A stretch of DNA of 64,000 nt from Streptomyces sp. JH34 (GTDB lineage Bacteria > Actinomycetota > Actinomycetes > Streptomycetales > Streptomycetaceae), in contig NZ_JAJSOO010000001.1 of NCBI RefSeq assembly GCF_029428875.1, positions 2,046,001 to 2,110,000 of the forward strand, in the 5' to 3' direction. The translations under genes and the position numbers were made by a program. The notes beneath the pieces were generated by a model. That model had not been told where the DNA came from. It ran no database searches and was given only the letters and a program-made list of their open reading frames with translations. This document shows, in pieces, positions 43,726 through 52,180 of this stretch (positions are counted from its first letter, which is position 1; each line of letters begins with the position of its first letter).

Positions 43726-46700
43726 TCAGTGGCGCGGGTCGCGCAGCTTGCCGATCCGCTCACGGTCGAGCCGCAGCTCGGTGCGCAGCAGCCGGGTCAT
43801 CGGCCCGATCAGCCGGTGGACCAGCTCCGCCACCTGGTCCTCCTTCAGCTCACGTGGATGCAACTGGCTCGTCACGGAGGGCGCGGGCCTGTCCGTGCCC
43901 TCCCCGCCTCCGCTCCGCTGCACCGGGACGGAGGTGGCACGAGGCGGTGCGGTCACACGCCTGGGGGCGGGTGCCGGCGCCCGGGCCGGGGCCGGGGCCG
44001 CGACCGGTGGCGGAGCGGGTGCCTCGGCCGCGCGTGCGGGGGCCCGCTGCACGGGGAGCGCGGCGGCCGGAGCGTGCCGGGCGGGCGCCAGGGACACCAC
44101 GGGGCTCCGGACGGGCCGGGCCACAGGGGCGGGCAACGGGAGACCCGGGGTCCCGGGCGTGTGGGCGGCCCGGGGACCGCCCGGGACGTCCACCTGGGGC
44201 GTACGGGCGATCCCGGCGGGGACGGGCGGCACCGGCACGGGAACGGCCGGGACGCGAGACGCCGACGGAGGCACGCCCACGGCGCGAGGCGTCGGCGCGG
44301 AGCGCTGGACGACCGGGGCGCCAGGCGTCGGCGCGGGCACCGGTACGGAGCGCTGTACGAGCGGGACGGCGGGGGCGGCACCGTCGGGACGGCGTCCTTC
44401 GTGGCCGGACCGTGCGGGCGCGGACGCCGTGGTGGGGACGGCCGCGGGACGGACGGGGGCGGCTGTCCGGGGCAGTGGACGGGCGGCGGGAGGCGGCGAC
44501 GACGACTCTGCGGAACGCTGTACGGCAGGCCGCCGGGCGCCGGCGGTACCGGTGGTCCCCTGGGGCGTACCTGCCGGCGCACCGGTCCGGACACGCCGCA
44601 GACGCACGGCGGTCGGCGCACTCCTCGTCGGCGACGTGGGGGCCGGCGACCGCGTGGGGGCCGGCGACTGCGAGGGCCGTGGAACGGCGGCGCTGCGGAC
44701 GCCCGGGAGCGCGGGTGCCCCGGGCGCGGCGGCGCGCCGCACGGCGGCAGGAGTGGCACCGGCCACGGGGGCACCGCCGGCTCGCCGCGAGACGGCAGCA
44801 GAGACACTGCCCGCCGCCTCGGCACGCGCTGCGGGCCCCGTCGGCACCGGCGCCGGCGTGAACCCCGCCGCCGTGACCGGCCGTGAGGAACCCACCAGCG
44901 GGGCGACCGGCAGGGACCGCGACACCGGAGGCACGCCGGTCGACGTCAGGGGTGCGGCAGGCCCGAGGGACACGGCGGGCGAGCGCACCACGGACGGCAG
45001 TGCGCCCGACGGGGCCACGGGGGTGGAGGAGGCCGGGGCGGAGCCCAGGGCCGAGGTGGGCGTCGGGGAGGGCGCGGCCTGGGGCGACCTCTGCACGGGC
45101 GGCGCGCCGCCCGGACGGCGCGATCCGGACGCGTCGCTCGCGACGGCCCGAACCGGCCCCCGCTCCACGGGACCGGAACCGGGTACGGGATCGGGAGCGC
45201 CGTGCACGGGTACTGATCGTGTGCGGCTCGCCGGTGGGACGGCCGAAGCCGTCTCCGGCCGACGTACCGGCACGCCGGGCCGGATTGCCCGCTGCACGGT
45301 CGGCTCGGCGGCCGGGCGGGCGGCTCCGGAGCCGCCTGCCACCACGGGCCGCGTCACCGGCGGTGCGCCTCTGTCGCTCCGGCCCCCGCCGGAGCCGACC
45401 AGCGGCCGAGCAGGTGCGGCGGGCACCGTGGGAGCGTCGGCACGCGGGCCGGACGAGGGCGTGGGGCGGGACGAGGGGGCACCGAGCCGGCGCACCGGCG
45501 GTCGGCCCGTCGGCCCTCCCCCACCGGCCGGACCGCTCGGCGTCGGCACGGCGACGTCGTCGGCCGCCCCCGGAGCGGCGAGCCGCTGCACCGTCGTAGG
45601 ATCGCCGGTCCTCCCCGTGGCCGAACCACCAGCGATTTCGGACGCACGCGTCGCAACGACGGGCTGTACGGCGGCGGTGCGGGAACCGGGAGAGCCGAAA
45701 GCACTGGAGGACTCGGGAGGGCCGGCGGGCTGCGAGGACTTGGAGGATCCGGTCCCGGTCACCGGGCCGACCGCGGGACTCGCAGGCCGGCGCCCGCCCG
45801 GTGGCAGGCCCGGTGACTCGGCGTCAGTCGCGGCACGCCGCTGCACGGGCAGTGCGGGGGCGGCGGGGACCACGGGTGCCGGTGCGGGTCGCGGAGCCGA
45901 GGCGCTCGGCGGCCCACCGGCCACCGGCGGACGCTGTACGCGGGGTGCGTGGCCGGGAGCCGGGTCCCCAGGCTGCTGACGCACCGTCGGCGCAGTCGCC
46001 GGACGGACCGCCTCACCGCCGACAGGCAGACTCGACGGAGCGCCCAGCCTCGGCCGGACAGCCGGACGGGACTCGGGCGCACGGGACAGGGGCGCACGGG
46101 ATACGGGCGTACCCGTTTCCGGTGCACCGGATCCAGGCGTGTCCGCTCCCGAAGTGCCGGCCGGGCGTGCGGCAGGCGTCGGCCCGGCCGCAGGTGTCCT
46201 GCGCGCAGGCGGCGTTCCACCGTTCCCGCCACCGCCGGGCGCCGGCGCCCGCCCCGACGTCACTCCGCCCCCGGAGAGGCCCGGGGGCGGAACCGCGCGC
46301 GAATCCGGCCCCTGCGGGGACGGCCGCACGACAGGGCCGGCGGTGCCACGGCCCCGCTGCTCCGGTGAGGTCCGCGAGGCCTGGGAGGCCGGCGGAACGA
46401 CCGGTCCGGCCAGCGGAGGCCCGAGCGGCGAGCGGCGGGGCGGCACGGTGCCCGCCGGTCCGGGCACCCTGGCGGGAGCGCTCGCCTCACGTCGTTGCAC
46501 CGGTCGCTGTACCGGAAGTGAGGACGTGCGAGCGGGAGGGGTCCTGTCCGGCGGGGACGCCGTCGCGGGCCCGCCTGCCGGGCCCGGTCGCCGGGGAGCC
46601 GAAGGCTCGACGCGCGCGGAGCCGCCGCTGGGCCCGCCCCGTTCCCCCTCCGCTCGCTGGACGCGAACAGCGGCAGCAGGAGGCGGAGCCGCGGAGGAAC

Positions 46701-47442
46701 GGACGGGGGGAGAAAGGGGAGAGCGCGGGACGGGAGCCGGGGACGAGGGGGCGGAAGCCGAAGGTGAGGTCGCAGGCACAGACGAAGGCGCGGACGAAGG
46801 CGCGGACGCCTGGGCAGGCCTCGCCTTTCCCGGCGTCGTCCTCACCGGCGCCGCCACGGGAAGCACCCTGCGCCGGCCCGTGTTCGGGGCGGAGGCCCGT
46901 GTCAGTGGCGAGGGCGCGGGACCCCGCCGGGGCTGTACGGGCGCGACCCGCGGCCCCAGGGCGCGCTGGACCGACGGCCCCTGCCAGTGGCCCCGGCCCC
47001 CCGGGCCGCCGCTCTCAGCGTCTCCGGCGCCAGCGTCGACGACAGCCGTGGCCGGGGAGAGCCCGGTCTCGCCGGGGCGGGCCGCCCCGGATCCCAGGGT
47101 GAACGACTGTGTGTCCTTGATGAGGCCGGTCGGAGCATCGGCCAGGACGGCGTGCGAGAGCGTCCCGGAGAAGGACGGGTTCTGCCAGGCGGCCAGCGAG
47201 CCGGCGAACTCCGCGGACGCGACCGTCTGCCTCGCCGGCGCCAGCGTGGCGAGCCGGATCGGCGGCAGACCGGCCCAGTCCCGGCCCCTGCCGGGAACAC
47301 CGGAAGCCGTGCCCGCGCCGTCGCCGGCGGACGGCTCGGGGGCAGGGCCCGGTACGGTACCGTCCCCGCCCGCACCGCGCTCCGGGCCCTGGCTCTGATT
47401 ACCGCCTCGGCCCCGGCCCTTGAGCCGGTCGAAGATACCCAT
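43726..47442 (-). CDS. 1238-aa Pro/Ala-rich protein with VQR repeats (injection-system operon)
   Basis: Starts MGIFDRLKGRGRGGNQSQGP; residues ~55-130 are more ordered (GLPPIRLATLAPARQTVASA, FAGSLAAWQNPSFSGTLSHA). Then ~1000 residues of Pro, Ala, Ser, Thr and Gly are punctuated by many PVQR/RPVQRR tetrads. A conserved C-terminal ~55-residue helix region reads QLHPRELKEDQVAELVHRLI and MTRLLRTELRLDRERIGKLR. The same kind of protein occurs at this place in other actinobacterial CIS loci as I recall. It could be the tape measure, lumen cargo or a scaffold. It overlaps the stop of the 52-aa gene (TGATG). Confidence 0.8.
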   Translation of the reverse strand: MGIFDRLKGRGRGGNQSQGPERGAGGDGTVPGPAPEPSAGDGAGTASGVPGRGRDWAGLPPIRLATLAPARQTVASAEFAGSLAAWQNPSFSGTLSHAVLADAPTGLIKDTQSFTLGSGAARPGETGLSPATAVVDAGAGDAESGGPGGRGHWQGPSVQRALGPRVAPVQPRRGPAPSPLTRASAPNTGRRRVLPVAAPVRTTPGKARPAQASAPSSAPSSVPATSPSASAPSSPAPVPRSPLSPPVRSSAAPPPAAAVRVQRAEGERGGPSGGSARVEPSAPRRPGPAGGPATASPPDRTPPARTSSLPVQRPVQRREASAPARVPGPAGTVPPRRSPLGPPLAGPVVPPASQASRTSPEQRGRGTAGPVVRPSPQGPDSRAVPPPGLSGGGVTSGRAPAPGGGGNGGTPPARRTPAAGPTPAARPAGTSGADTPGSGAPETGTPVSRAPLSRAPESRPAVRPRLGAPSSLPVGGEAVRPATAPTVRQQPGDPAPGHAPRVQRPPVAGGPPSASAPRPAPAPVVPAAPALPVQRRAATDAESPGLPPGGRRPASPAVGPVTGTGSSKSSQPAGPPESSSAFGSPGSRTAAVQPVVATRASEIAGGSATGRTGDPTTVQRLAAPGAADDVAVPTPSGPAGGGGPTGRPPVRRLGAPSSRPTPSSGPRADAPTVPAAPARPLVGSGGGRSDRGAPPVTRPVVAGGSGAARPAAEPTVQRAIRPGVPVRRPETASAVPPASRTRSVPVHGAPDPVPGSGPVERGPVRAVASDASGSRRPGGAPPVQRSPQAAPSPTPTSALGSAPASSTPVAPSGALPSVVRSPAVSLGPAAPLTSTGVPPVSRSLPVAPLVGSSRPVTAAGFTPAPVPTGPAARAEAAGSVSAAVSRRAGGAPVAGATPAAVRRAAAPGAPALPGVRSAAVPRPSQSPAPTRSPAPTSPTRSAPTAVRLRRVRTGAPAGTPQGTTGTAGARRPAVQRSAESSSPPPAARPLPRTAAPVRPAAVPTTASAPARSGHEGRRPDGAAPAVPLVQRSVPVPAPTPGAPVVQRSAPTPRAVGVPPSASRVPAVPVPVPPVPAGIARTPQVDVPGGPRAAHTPGTPGLPLPAPVARPVRSPVVSLAPARHAPAAALPVQRAPARAAEAPAPPPVAAPAPARAPAPAPRRVTAPPRATSVPVQRSGGGEGTDRPAPSVTSQLHPRELKEDQVAELVHRLIGPMTRLLRTELRLDRERIGKLRDPRH

Positions 47443-47600
47443 CACCGCTCCGTTGCAGCACGCGTCACCAACGTGGCGATCTGATCGGCGAATCGCCGCC
47501 GCTCACGGTGTTCCAGGTCCAGAATGTCGTCGAGGTTCCAGTGGAAGTGGTAGGCGATGTACGCGATCTCCTCATGGATACGGTCGGTCGCGTACGTCAC
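47442..47600 (-). CDS. 52-aa conserved injection-system protein (DUF6760-like)
   Basis: A short gene: GTG at 47600 with GGGGGAA upstream. The product begins VTYATDRIHEEIAYIAYHFH and continues WNLDDILDLEHRERRRFADQ, fitting the small DUF6760-type proteins next to tail assembly genes. His- and Glu-rich, probably helical. The start overlaps the stop of the upstream gene (GTGA) and its own TGA overlaps the next ATG, so it is embedded in a coupled operon. Possibly a tail assembly chaperone partner. Confidence 0.85.
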   Translation of the reverse strand: MTYATDRIHEEIAYIAYHFHWNLDDILDLEHRERRRFADQIATLVTRAATER

Positions 47601-48079
47601 GATTCCCCCAGGCGGCTCCCGCCGAGCTCGACCTCGAAGGGCTGCTCGCAGTGCGGGCAGGACACGCCGGCCCTGGTGTGGCCCTCGGCGTTGACCTGAC
47701 GGTAGAAGTCCTGGAGGAAGGCGAGGTCGGAGGCGAACATGTTCTCCACCACCCCGTCGTGCATGTGTGCCACGGTGCCCAGCTGGGTGATGACCCGGCC
47801 GAGCAGCACCACCGAGAGGTACGCGGGGTTCTCCTGCACCCGCATGTCCCGCAGCGGGATCAGTTCGTCCCGGGCGGTCGCCAGTCGCATGACGCCCTCG
47901 CGGTGCACGGTTCCCATGTCGTCCACGTACCCGCGCGGCAGCTCGAACGCGAACTCGGTCCGCAACTGCTGCCGTACGGGCGGTGCTTCCGCCGGGGCGA
48001 CGGCCGGGGCCGCCACGTCCGCGTGAGCGGACGTGGCGGCAGCGGCGTCGGTGGCGGGCCTGGCAGGTCCGCGGCGCAT
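47597..48079 (-). CDS. Phage tail assembly protein-like component
   Basis: 160 aa. A disordered Ala/Pro N-terminus, then a conserved core (RTEFAFELPRGYVDDMGTVH, GVMRLATARDELIPLRDMRV, LLGRVITQLGTV) and a C-terminal zinc-knuckle-like CPHC. Similar proteins follow the tube gene in actinobacterial contractile systems, where T4-like phages have assembly chaperones. The ATG overlaps the tube stop (TAATG). Confidence 0.82.
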   Translation of the reverse strand: MRRGPARPATDAAAATSAHADVAAPAVAPAEAPPVRQQLRTEFAFELPRGYVDDMGTVHREGVMRLATARDELIPLRDMRVQENPAYLSVVLLGRVITQLGTVAHMHDGVVENMFASDLAFLQDFYRQVNAEGHTRAGVSCPHCEQPFEVELGGSRLGES

Positions 48080-48522
48080 TACTCGGTGACCAGCTCTTCG
48101 TAGACGATCGTGACGGTCTCGGTCATCACCGAGGCCTCGCCGGCCGTCGCCGCCGCGCCCATCACCTTGGTGCACCAGGCGTTGCGCAGGTGCTGACGCC
48201 GGACCGGGTTGTACTGGTAGTCCATGTAGATGATGCTCGCGTTCTTACGGGCCGAGCCCATGTCGCCGCGCAGCGAGGCGTTGATCCACTCGTTGAACGC
48301 GGTGGACTGCTCCATGCCGCGCGTGACGGTGGTCTCGCCGGCCTTCTTCACACCGGGCATCTTCTTGGTGATCGGCTGGCCGTTCGCCGAGACCTGCTGG
48401 TACTCGATGACGTCCTGTTCCATCCCCACCTCGCCCACGGCGTGGAGGTACTCGACCATGACTCCGTCGATCTGGAGGCCGAAGTTGTGGGTAGTGAGGG
48501 CGTCACCCTGGGAGAGACTCAT
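48079..48522 (-). CDS. Inner tube protein (gp19/Hcp-like)
   Basis: 147 aa T4 gp19-family tail tube: LTTHNFGLQIDGVMVEYLHA, SANGQPITKKMPGVKKAGET and NEWINASLRGDMGSARKNAS. The stacked hexamers of this protein form the inner tube. ATG with AAGGAA upstream; 75 bp after the sheath gene, so both can be made in large amounts from one promoter. Confidence 0.93.
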   Translation of the reverse strand: MSLSQGDALTTHNFGLQIDGVMVEYLHAVGEVGMEQDVIEYQQVSANGQPITKKMPGVKKAGETTVTRGMEQSTAFNEWINASLRGDMGSARKNASIIYMDYQYNPVRRQHLRNAWCTKVMGAAATAGEASVMTETVTIVYEELVTE

Positions 48523-48597
48523 GAAAAGCCGTTCCTTCTACTGAGGCTGGACCTGTGGCTGTGCGTGAAGTCGAGCGGGAGCCGGAGGCTGCGACGT

Positions 48598-50223
48598 CTA
48601 CTCCTCCAACTCGCCGCTGCCGCCGGAGAACTGGGCCAGCCGGAAGATCACGAACTCGGCGGGCTTGACCGGCGAGACACCGATCTGGCAGATGACCCGT
48701 CCCAGGTCCACCGACTCCGGCGGGTTGGTCTCGGCGTCGCACTTCACGTAGTAGGCGTCCTCCGGCGTGGCGCCGAACAGTGCGCCGCTGCGCCACTCCG
48801 TCACCAGGAACGCGGAGATGTTCCGCCTGATCCGGGCCCAGAGCGCCTGGTCGTTGGGCTCGAACACCACCCACTGCGTGCCGTTGAGGATCGACTCCTC
48901 CAGGTAGTTGAAGTACCTGCGGACGTTGAGGTAGCGCCAGGCCGGGTCGGAGGAGAGGGTGCGCGCACCCCAGACGCGGATGCCGCGGCCGGGGAACGTG
49001 CGGATGCAGTTGACGCCGATCGGGTTGAGCAGGTCCTGCTCGCCCCGGGTGATCTGCATCTCCAGGTCCACGGCGCCGCGTACGACCTCGTTGGCGGGGG
49101 CCTTGTGCACGCCGCGCTCGGAGTCGTTGCGGGCCCAGATGCCGGCGACGTGGCCGCTCGGCGGGATCAGCCGGGTCTGGCCGCCGGCCGGGTCGAAGAC
49201 CTTGATCCACGGGTAGTAGAGCGCGGCGTACTTGGAGTCGTAGTTGGAGGTCTCCTGGCGCCACACGCGGATCTGCCGGGCGTTGAGGCCGGGCGGCGGG
49301 TCGATGATCGCCAGCCGGTCACCCATCAGTTCGCAGTGGGCGATCAGACCGAGCTGTACGGCCTTCACGGCCTCCAGGTCGATCGCGCCGCGCTGGTAGG
49401 CGGCCATCAGGTCGGGGACGGCGACCATCGAGATCTCGTCCACCGCCTCGAGGCCGCCGAAGCCGGTACGGTCCGAGGAGTCGCCCAGGTACTCGGCGAT
49501 GCCGACCGACTCGCCCTCCGCCGCGTCCGGGACCGCGGGGGCCTGAGCGGCGGCCGCGGGCACGTCGAGCGTGACCGTCTGGTTGTCGGGGCGGGCGAGC
49601 TGCGAGGCCGCGGCCCCTTCCAGCACGGAGATCAGCTTGGAGCGTTCCTTGACCTGCGTGACCACGTAGTTGCGGGCGCTCTTCTTCGCCGAGACGTCGA
49701 AGGTCTCGACGGCCTTCGCGCCGTCCTTGACGACCAGCCGGAAGCGCTCGGCCGGGCCCTCGCCCTCCGCGTCCGTGACCTCGACGCTGAGGGTGCCGCT
49801 CTCGCCGGGCGCGACGGCCGACACCTTGAACGTGCCCAGAGCCGCGGGCTCCCCGGCCGTCAGTGCGGCGGGCGCCGTACCGCCGGCGACAGCCGCCCGG
49901 CCGCGCTGTCCGCCGACCGCGTCGGCGCCTTCACCCGTCGTGCCGGCCACTCCGCCGGGCGCCCCGCCCACACGGACCACATAGGCGGCGGACCCGCCGT
50001 TGTTGAAGAACCCGTACACCGAGTGGGCCAGGAAGTACCCGTCGGTGAACTCGCCGAAGGAGGCGACGTACTGGGTCCAGTTGGTGACCAGCGTCGGCTC
50101 GTTCAGAGGACCGTCGGGCGCCAGACCGACGAACGCGGCCACCGAGGTGCCGACCCCCTCGATCGGACGAGAGCCGCTCGCCACCTCTTCCACGTACACG
50201 CCCGGCGACAGGTAAGACGGCAT
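48598..50223 (-). CDS. Contractile tail sheath protein
   Basis: 541 aa. Start MPSYLSPGVYVEEVASGSRP with the signature N-terminal strand, TSVAAFVGLAPDGPLNEPTLV, a variable surface domain about residues 85-200 (Gly/Ala/Val-rich insert), and the conserved C-terminal half: INPIGVN-type LNPIGVNCIRTFPGRGIRVW, DPAWRYLNVRRYFNYLEESI, and ICQIGVSPVKPAEFVIFRLA. ATG 50223 with GAGGAGA. First gene of the long structural operon; its contraction drives the tube. Confidence 0.95.
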   Translation of the reverse strand: MPSYLSPGVYVEEVASGSRPIEGVGTSVAAFVGLAPDGPLNEPTLVTNWTQYVASFGEFTDGYFLAHSVYGFFNNGGSAAYVVRVGGAPGGVAGTTGEGADAVGGQRGRAAVAGGTAPAALTAGEPAALGTFKVSAVAPGESGTLSVEVTDAEGEGPAERFRLVVKDGAKAVETFDVSAKKSARNYVVTQVKERSKLISVLEGAAASQLARPDNQTVTLDVPAAAAQAPAVPDAAEGESVGIAEYLGDSSDRTGFGGLEAVDEISMVAVPDLMAAYQRGAIDLEAVKAVQLGLIAHCELMGDRLAIIDPPPGLNARQIRVWRQETSNYDSKYAALYYPWIKVFDPAGGQTRLIPPSGHVAGIWARNDSERGVHKAPANEVVRGAVDLEMQITRGEQDLLNPIGVNCIRTFPGRGIRVWGARTLSSDPAWRYLNVRRYFNYLEESILNGTQWVVFEPNDQALWARIRRNISAFLVTEWRSGALFGATPEDAYYVKCDAETNPPESVDLGRVICQIGVSPVKPAEFVIFRLAQFSGGSGELEE

Positions 50224-50567
50224 GCTCTGCTCTCCTCGGGGTACCGATACAGGACCAGACTCAACCCTCGCGGCCCGGGTACACGCGGGTAAACGTCCTC
50301 CGGTGCCTTGTCGGGGGCACCGGACGTGCCCCCAGGGGCAACGCGGGCAGACCCCGTGGCCCTCCCGCGCCACCAGGGCTCCTGACGGGGTCCGTCGGAA
50401 GGCCGCCGGTCCCCGCGCCGCGGAATACGGGCGCGGGCACGGTCCGGCGCCCCCCGGACGGGGTCGCACGCTAAGGGTTCCGAGGGCAGCGCGCGCCGCC
50501 TTTCGGGCAGTGGCACTACCCCACAGCCTCTGACGTCGCCTCCCCGGCGGGCAGTAGCGTCCGTCCG
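50224..50567. other. 344-bp divergent promoter region of the sheath operon
   Basis: Between the sheath gene (minus) and the membrane protein gene (plus). Must contain both promoters; no consensus -35/-10 pair, riboswitch or long repeat is evident, and no gene is supported. Confidence 0.5.
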
Positions 50568-52106
50568 GTGACCACCTGGACCTCCCTGGAGCCCGCCTCG
50601 ACCACGGTCGACCCGGGCAGCAGCACCACCGTGCGACTCCGTCTGCGCAACACCGGCGACGTCGTCGACGAGTACCGTTTCGAGGCGGTCGGCGACGTCG
50701 CACCGTACGTCTCGGTGGAACCGCCGTCCATCAGGCTCTTTCCAGGCACCACCGGGATCGTGGAGCTGACGTTCGCCCCGCCCAGAACCCCCGACGCGAC
50801 CGCGGGGCCGCACCCGTACGGTGTGCGCGTCCTGCCCACCGAGCACCCCGAGACCACCACGGTCGCCGAGGGGAACGTCACCTTCACCACGTTCATGGAG
50901 GTGCGCGCCGAGCTGGTCCCGCAGACCGTCAAGGGGCGCTTCAGGGGCCGGCCCAAGCTGGCCGTCGACAACCTGGGCAACACCGTCCTCACGGCGTCGA
51001 TCGGCGGCGGCGACAAGACCAGCGACGACCTCTCGTACGAGATCGTCCCGGCCAACGTCCAGATCCAGCCCGGCCGCGCCGCCTTCGTCGACACGACCCT
51101 CAAGCCCCGGCAGATCACCTGGGTGGGGCAGAAGCAGGAACGGCCCTACGAACTGTCGGTGCGCCGCTCGGGGTTCGAGCCCCTGGCGGTGAACGGGACG
51201 TACGTGCAGCGCAGCCTGCTGCCGCTCTGGATGATGACCACGCTGAGCCTGCTGCTCGCTCTCACCATCACGGGCCTCGTGCTCTGGTTCACCTACAAGG
51301 CGCCGGTCCGCACCCTCGCGCAGCCGAAGATGGAGCAGGCGGCGGCCGCCGCCCTGCCCGAGGAACCGCCGGAGCAGCCGGCCCCGAAGCCCACGCAGGA
51401 GCCCGAGCCCTCCGAGGAGCCGGAGGCGTCGGGCGGCGGCGGTGGGGAGGAGAAGCCCGAGAAGGAGAAGGAGGAGGAGAAGGTCGAGCGGGGCCCGCTG
51501 CCCATCACCTCGGAGGACAAGCCGAACCTCTTCGTGCAGTTCGCGCAGGTGCGGCTGGTCCAGGGGGCAGGTGGCTGCAAGCTGACCGCCACGCACACGG
51601 TGGGCAAGCTGGACGAGGCGACCGAGAAGGCGCTGAAGTGCTTCCAGCAGTCCAACGACACGAAGTACGGCGCCTTCAGTCAGCTGGCGGAGAACGACGG
51701 ACTCGGCAATCTGGGCCGCTCCACGATGACGGCGCTCCTGGCATCGCACTTCGCCGCCGCGAAGACGGTGCCGCTGGACGCGAACGTGGCCAGCCCGGAG
51801 GTTCCGTGGGTGCGTAACGTCCTGCTCTGGGGCACGCAGGCCGAGATCGACGACGGCGACCTGGCGATCACGGTCGCGTGCACGAAGGCCAACATCGACT
51901 ACCTGCGCAAGCACGTCCAGCTCAAGGAGAAGCCGTCACAGGGCCTCTTCGACAGGATCAAGGAGTACCAGGGCCTGTTCGTGGCCGAGAAGACCGGCGT
52001 CCTCGACGAGACGACGCTCAACAAGACGAAGCTCGGCTGGATCAACGGCCAGGACAAGCCCGGCACGGTCGTGGCCAAGGACTGGCTCCCGGCCCCGATG
52101 GAGTAG
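50568..52106 (+). CDS. Membrane protein with Ig-like N-terminus and peptidoglycan-binding-like C-terminus
   Basis: 512 aa, GTG start. Residues 1-215 form beta-rich Ig/CARDB-like domains (STTVDPGSSTTVRLRLRNTG, LAVDNLGNTVLTASIGG). One transmembrane helix follows (about 219-243: LWMMTTLSLLLALTITGLVL), then an acidic Glu/Pro/Lys linker and a ~190-residue C-terminal domain with PG_binding_1-like halves (VGKLDEATEKALKCFQQSND; LFVAEKTGVLDETTLNKTKL). The N-terminus is likely cytoplasmic and the C-terminus outside at the wall. Lying within the CIS locus, it may position or license the particle at the envelope. Not part of either minus-strand operon. Confidence 0.75.
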   Translation: MTTWTSLEPASTTVDPGSSTTVRLRLRNTGDVVDEYRFEAVGDVAPYVSVEPPSIRLFPGTTGIVELTFAPPRTPDATAGPHPYGVRVLPTEHPETTTVAEGNVTFTTFMEVRAELVPQTVKGRFRGRPKLAVDNLGNTVLTASIGGGDKTSDDLSYEIVPANVQIQPGRAAFVDTTLKPRQITWVGQKQERPYELSVRRSGFEPLAVNGTYVQRSLLPLWMMTTLSLLLALTITGLVLWFTYKAPVRTLAQPKMEQAAAAALPEEPPEQPAPKPTQEPEPSEEPEASGGGGGEEKPEKEKEEEKVERGPLPITSEDKPNLFVQFAQVRLVQGAGGCKLTATHTVGKLDEATEKALKCFQQSNDTKYGAFSQLAENDGLGNLGRSTMTALLASHFAAAKTVPLDANVASPEVPWVRNVLLWGTQAEIDDGDLAITVACTKANIDYLRKHVQLKEKPSQGLFDRIKEYQGLFVAEKTGVLDETTLNKTKLGWINGQDKPGTVVAKDWLPAPME

Positions 52107-52128
52107 AGGGGCCCCCTCCGGCACGCAC

Positions 52129-52167
52129 GCGGCCCGTGACCCACCAGGACGGTGGGTCACGGGCCGC
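52129..52167. terminator. Strong bidirectional terminator
   Basis: Perfect 17-bp stem GCGGCCCGTGACCCACC and complement, AGGAC loop, between convergent genes. Confidence 0.88.
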
Positions 52168-52180
52168 GGGCGTGACCGGC

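Noticed and set aside
43127..45979. 950-codon open frame on the plus strand rich in Gly, Thr and Arg
   Set aside because: Antisense shadow of the Pro/Ala-rich repeat gene; no ribosome-binding site, no domain, and the minus-strand gene is anchored by overlaps and a conserved C-terminus.
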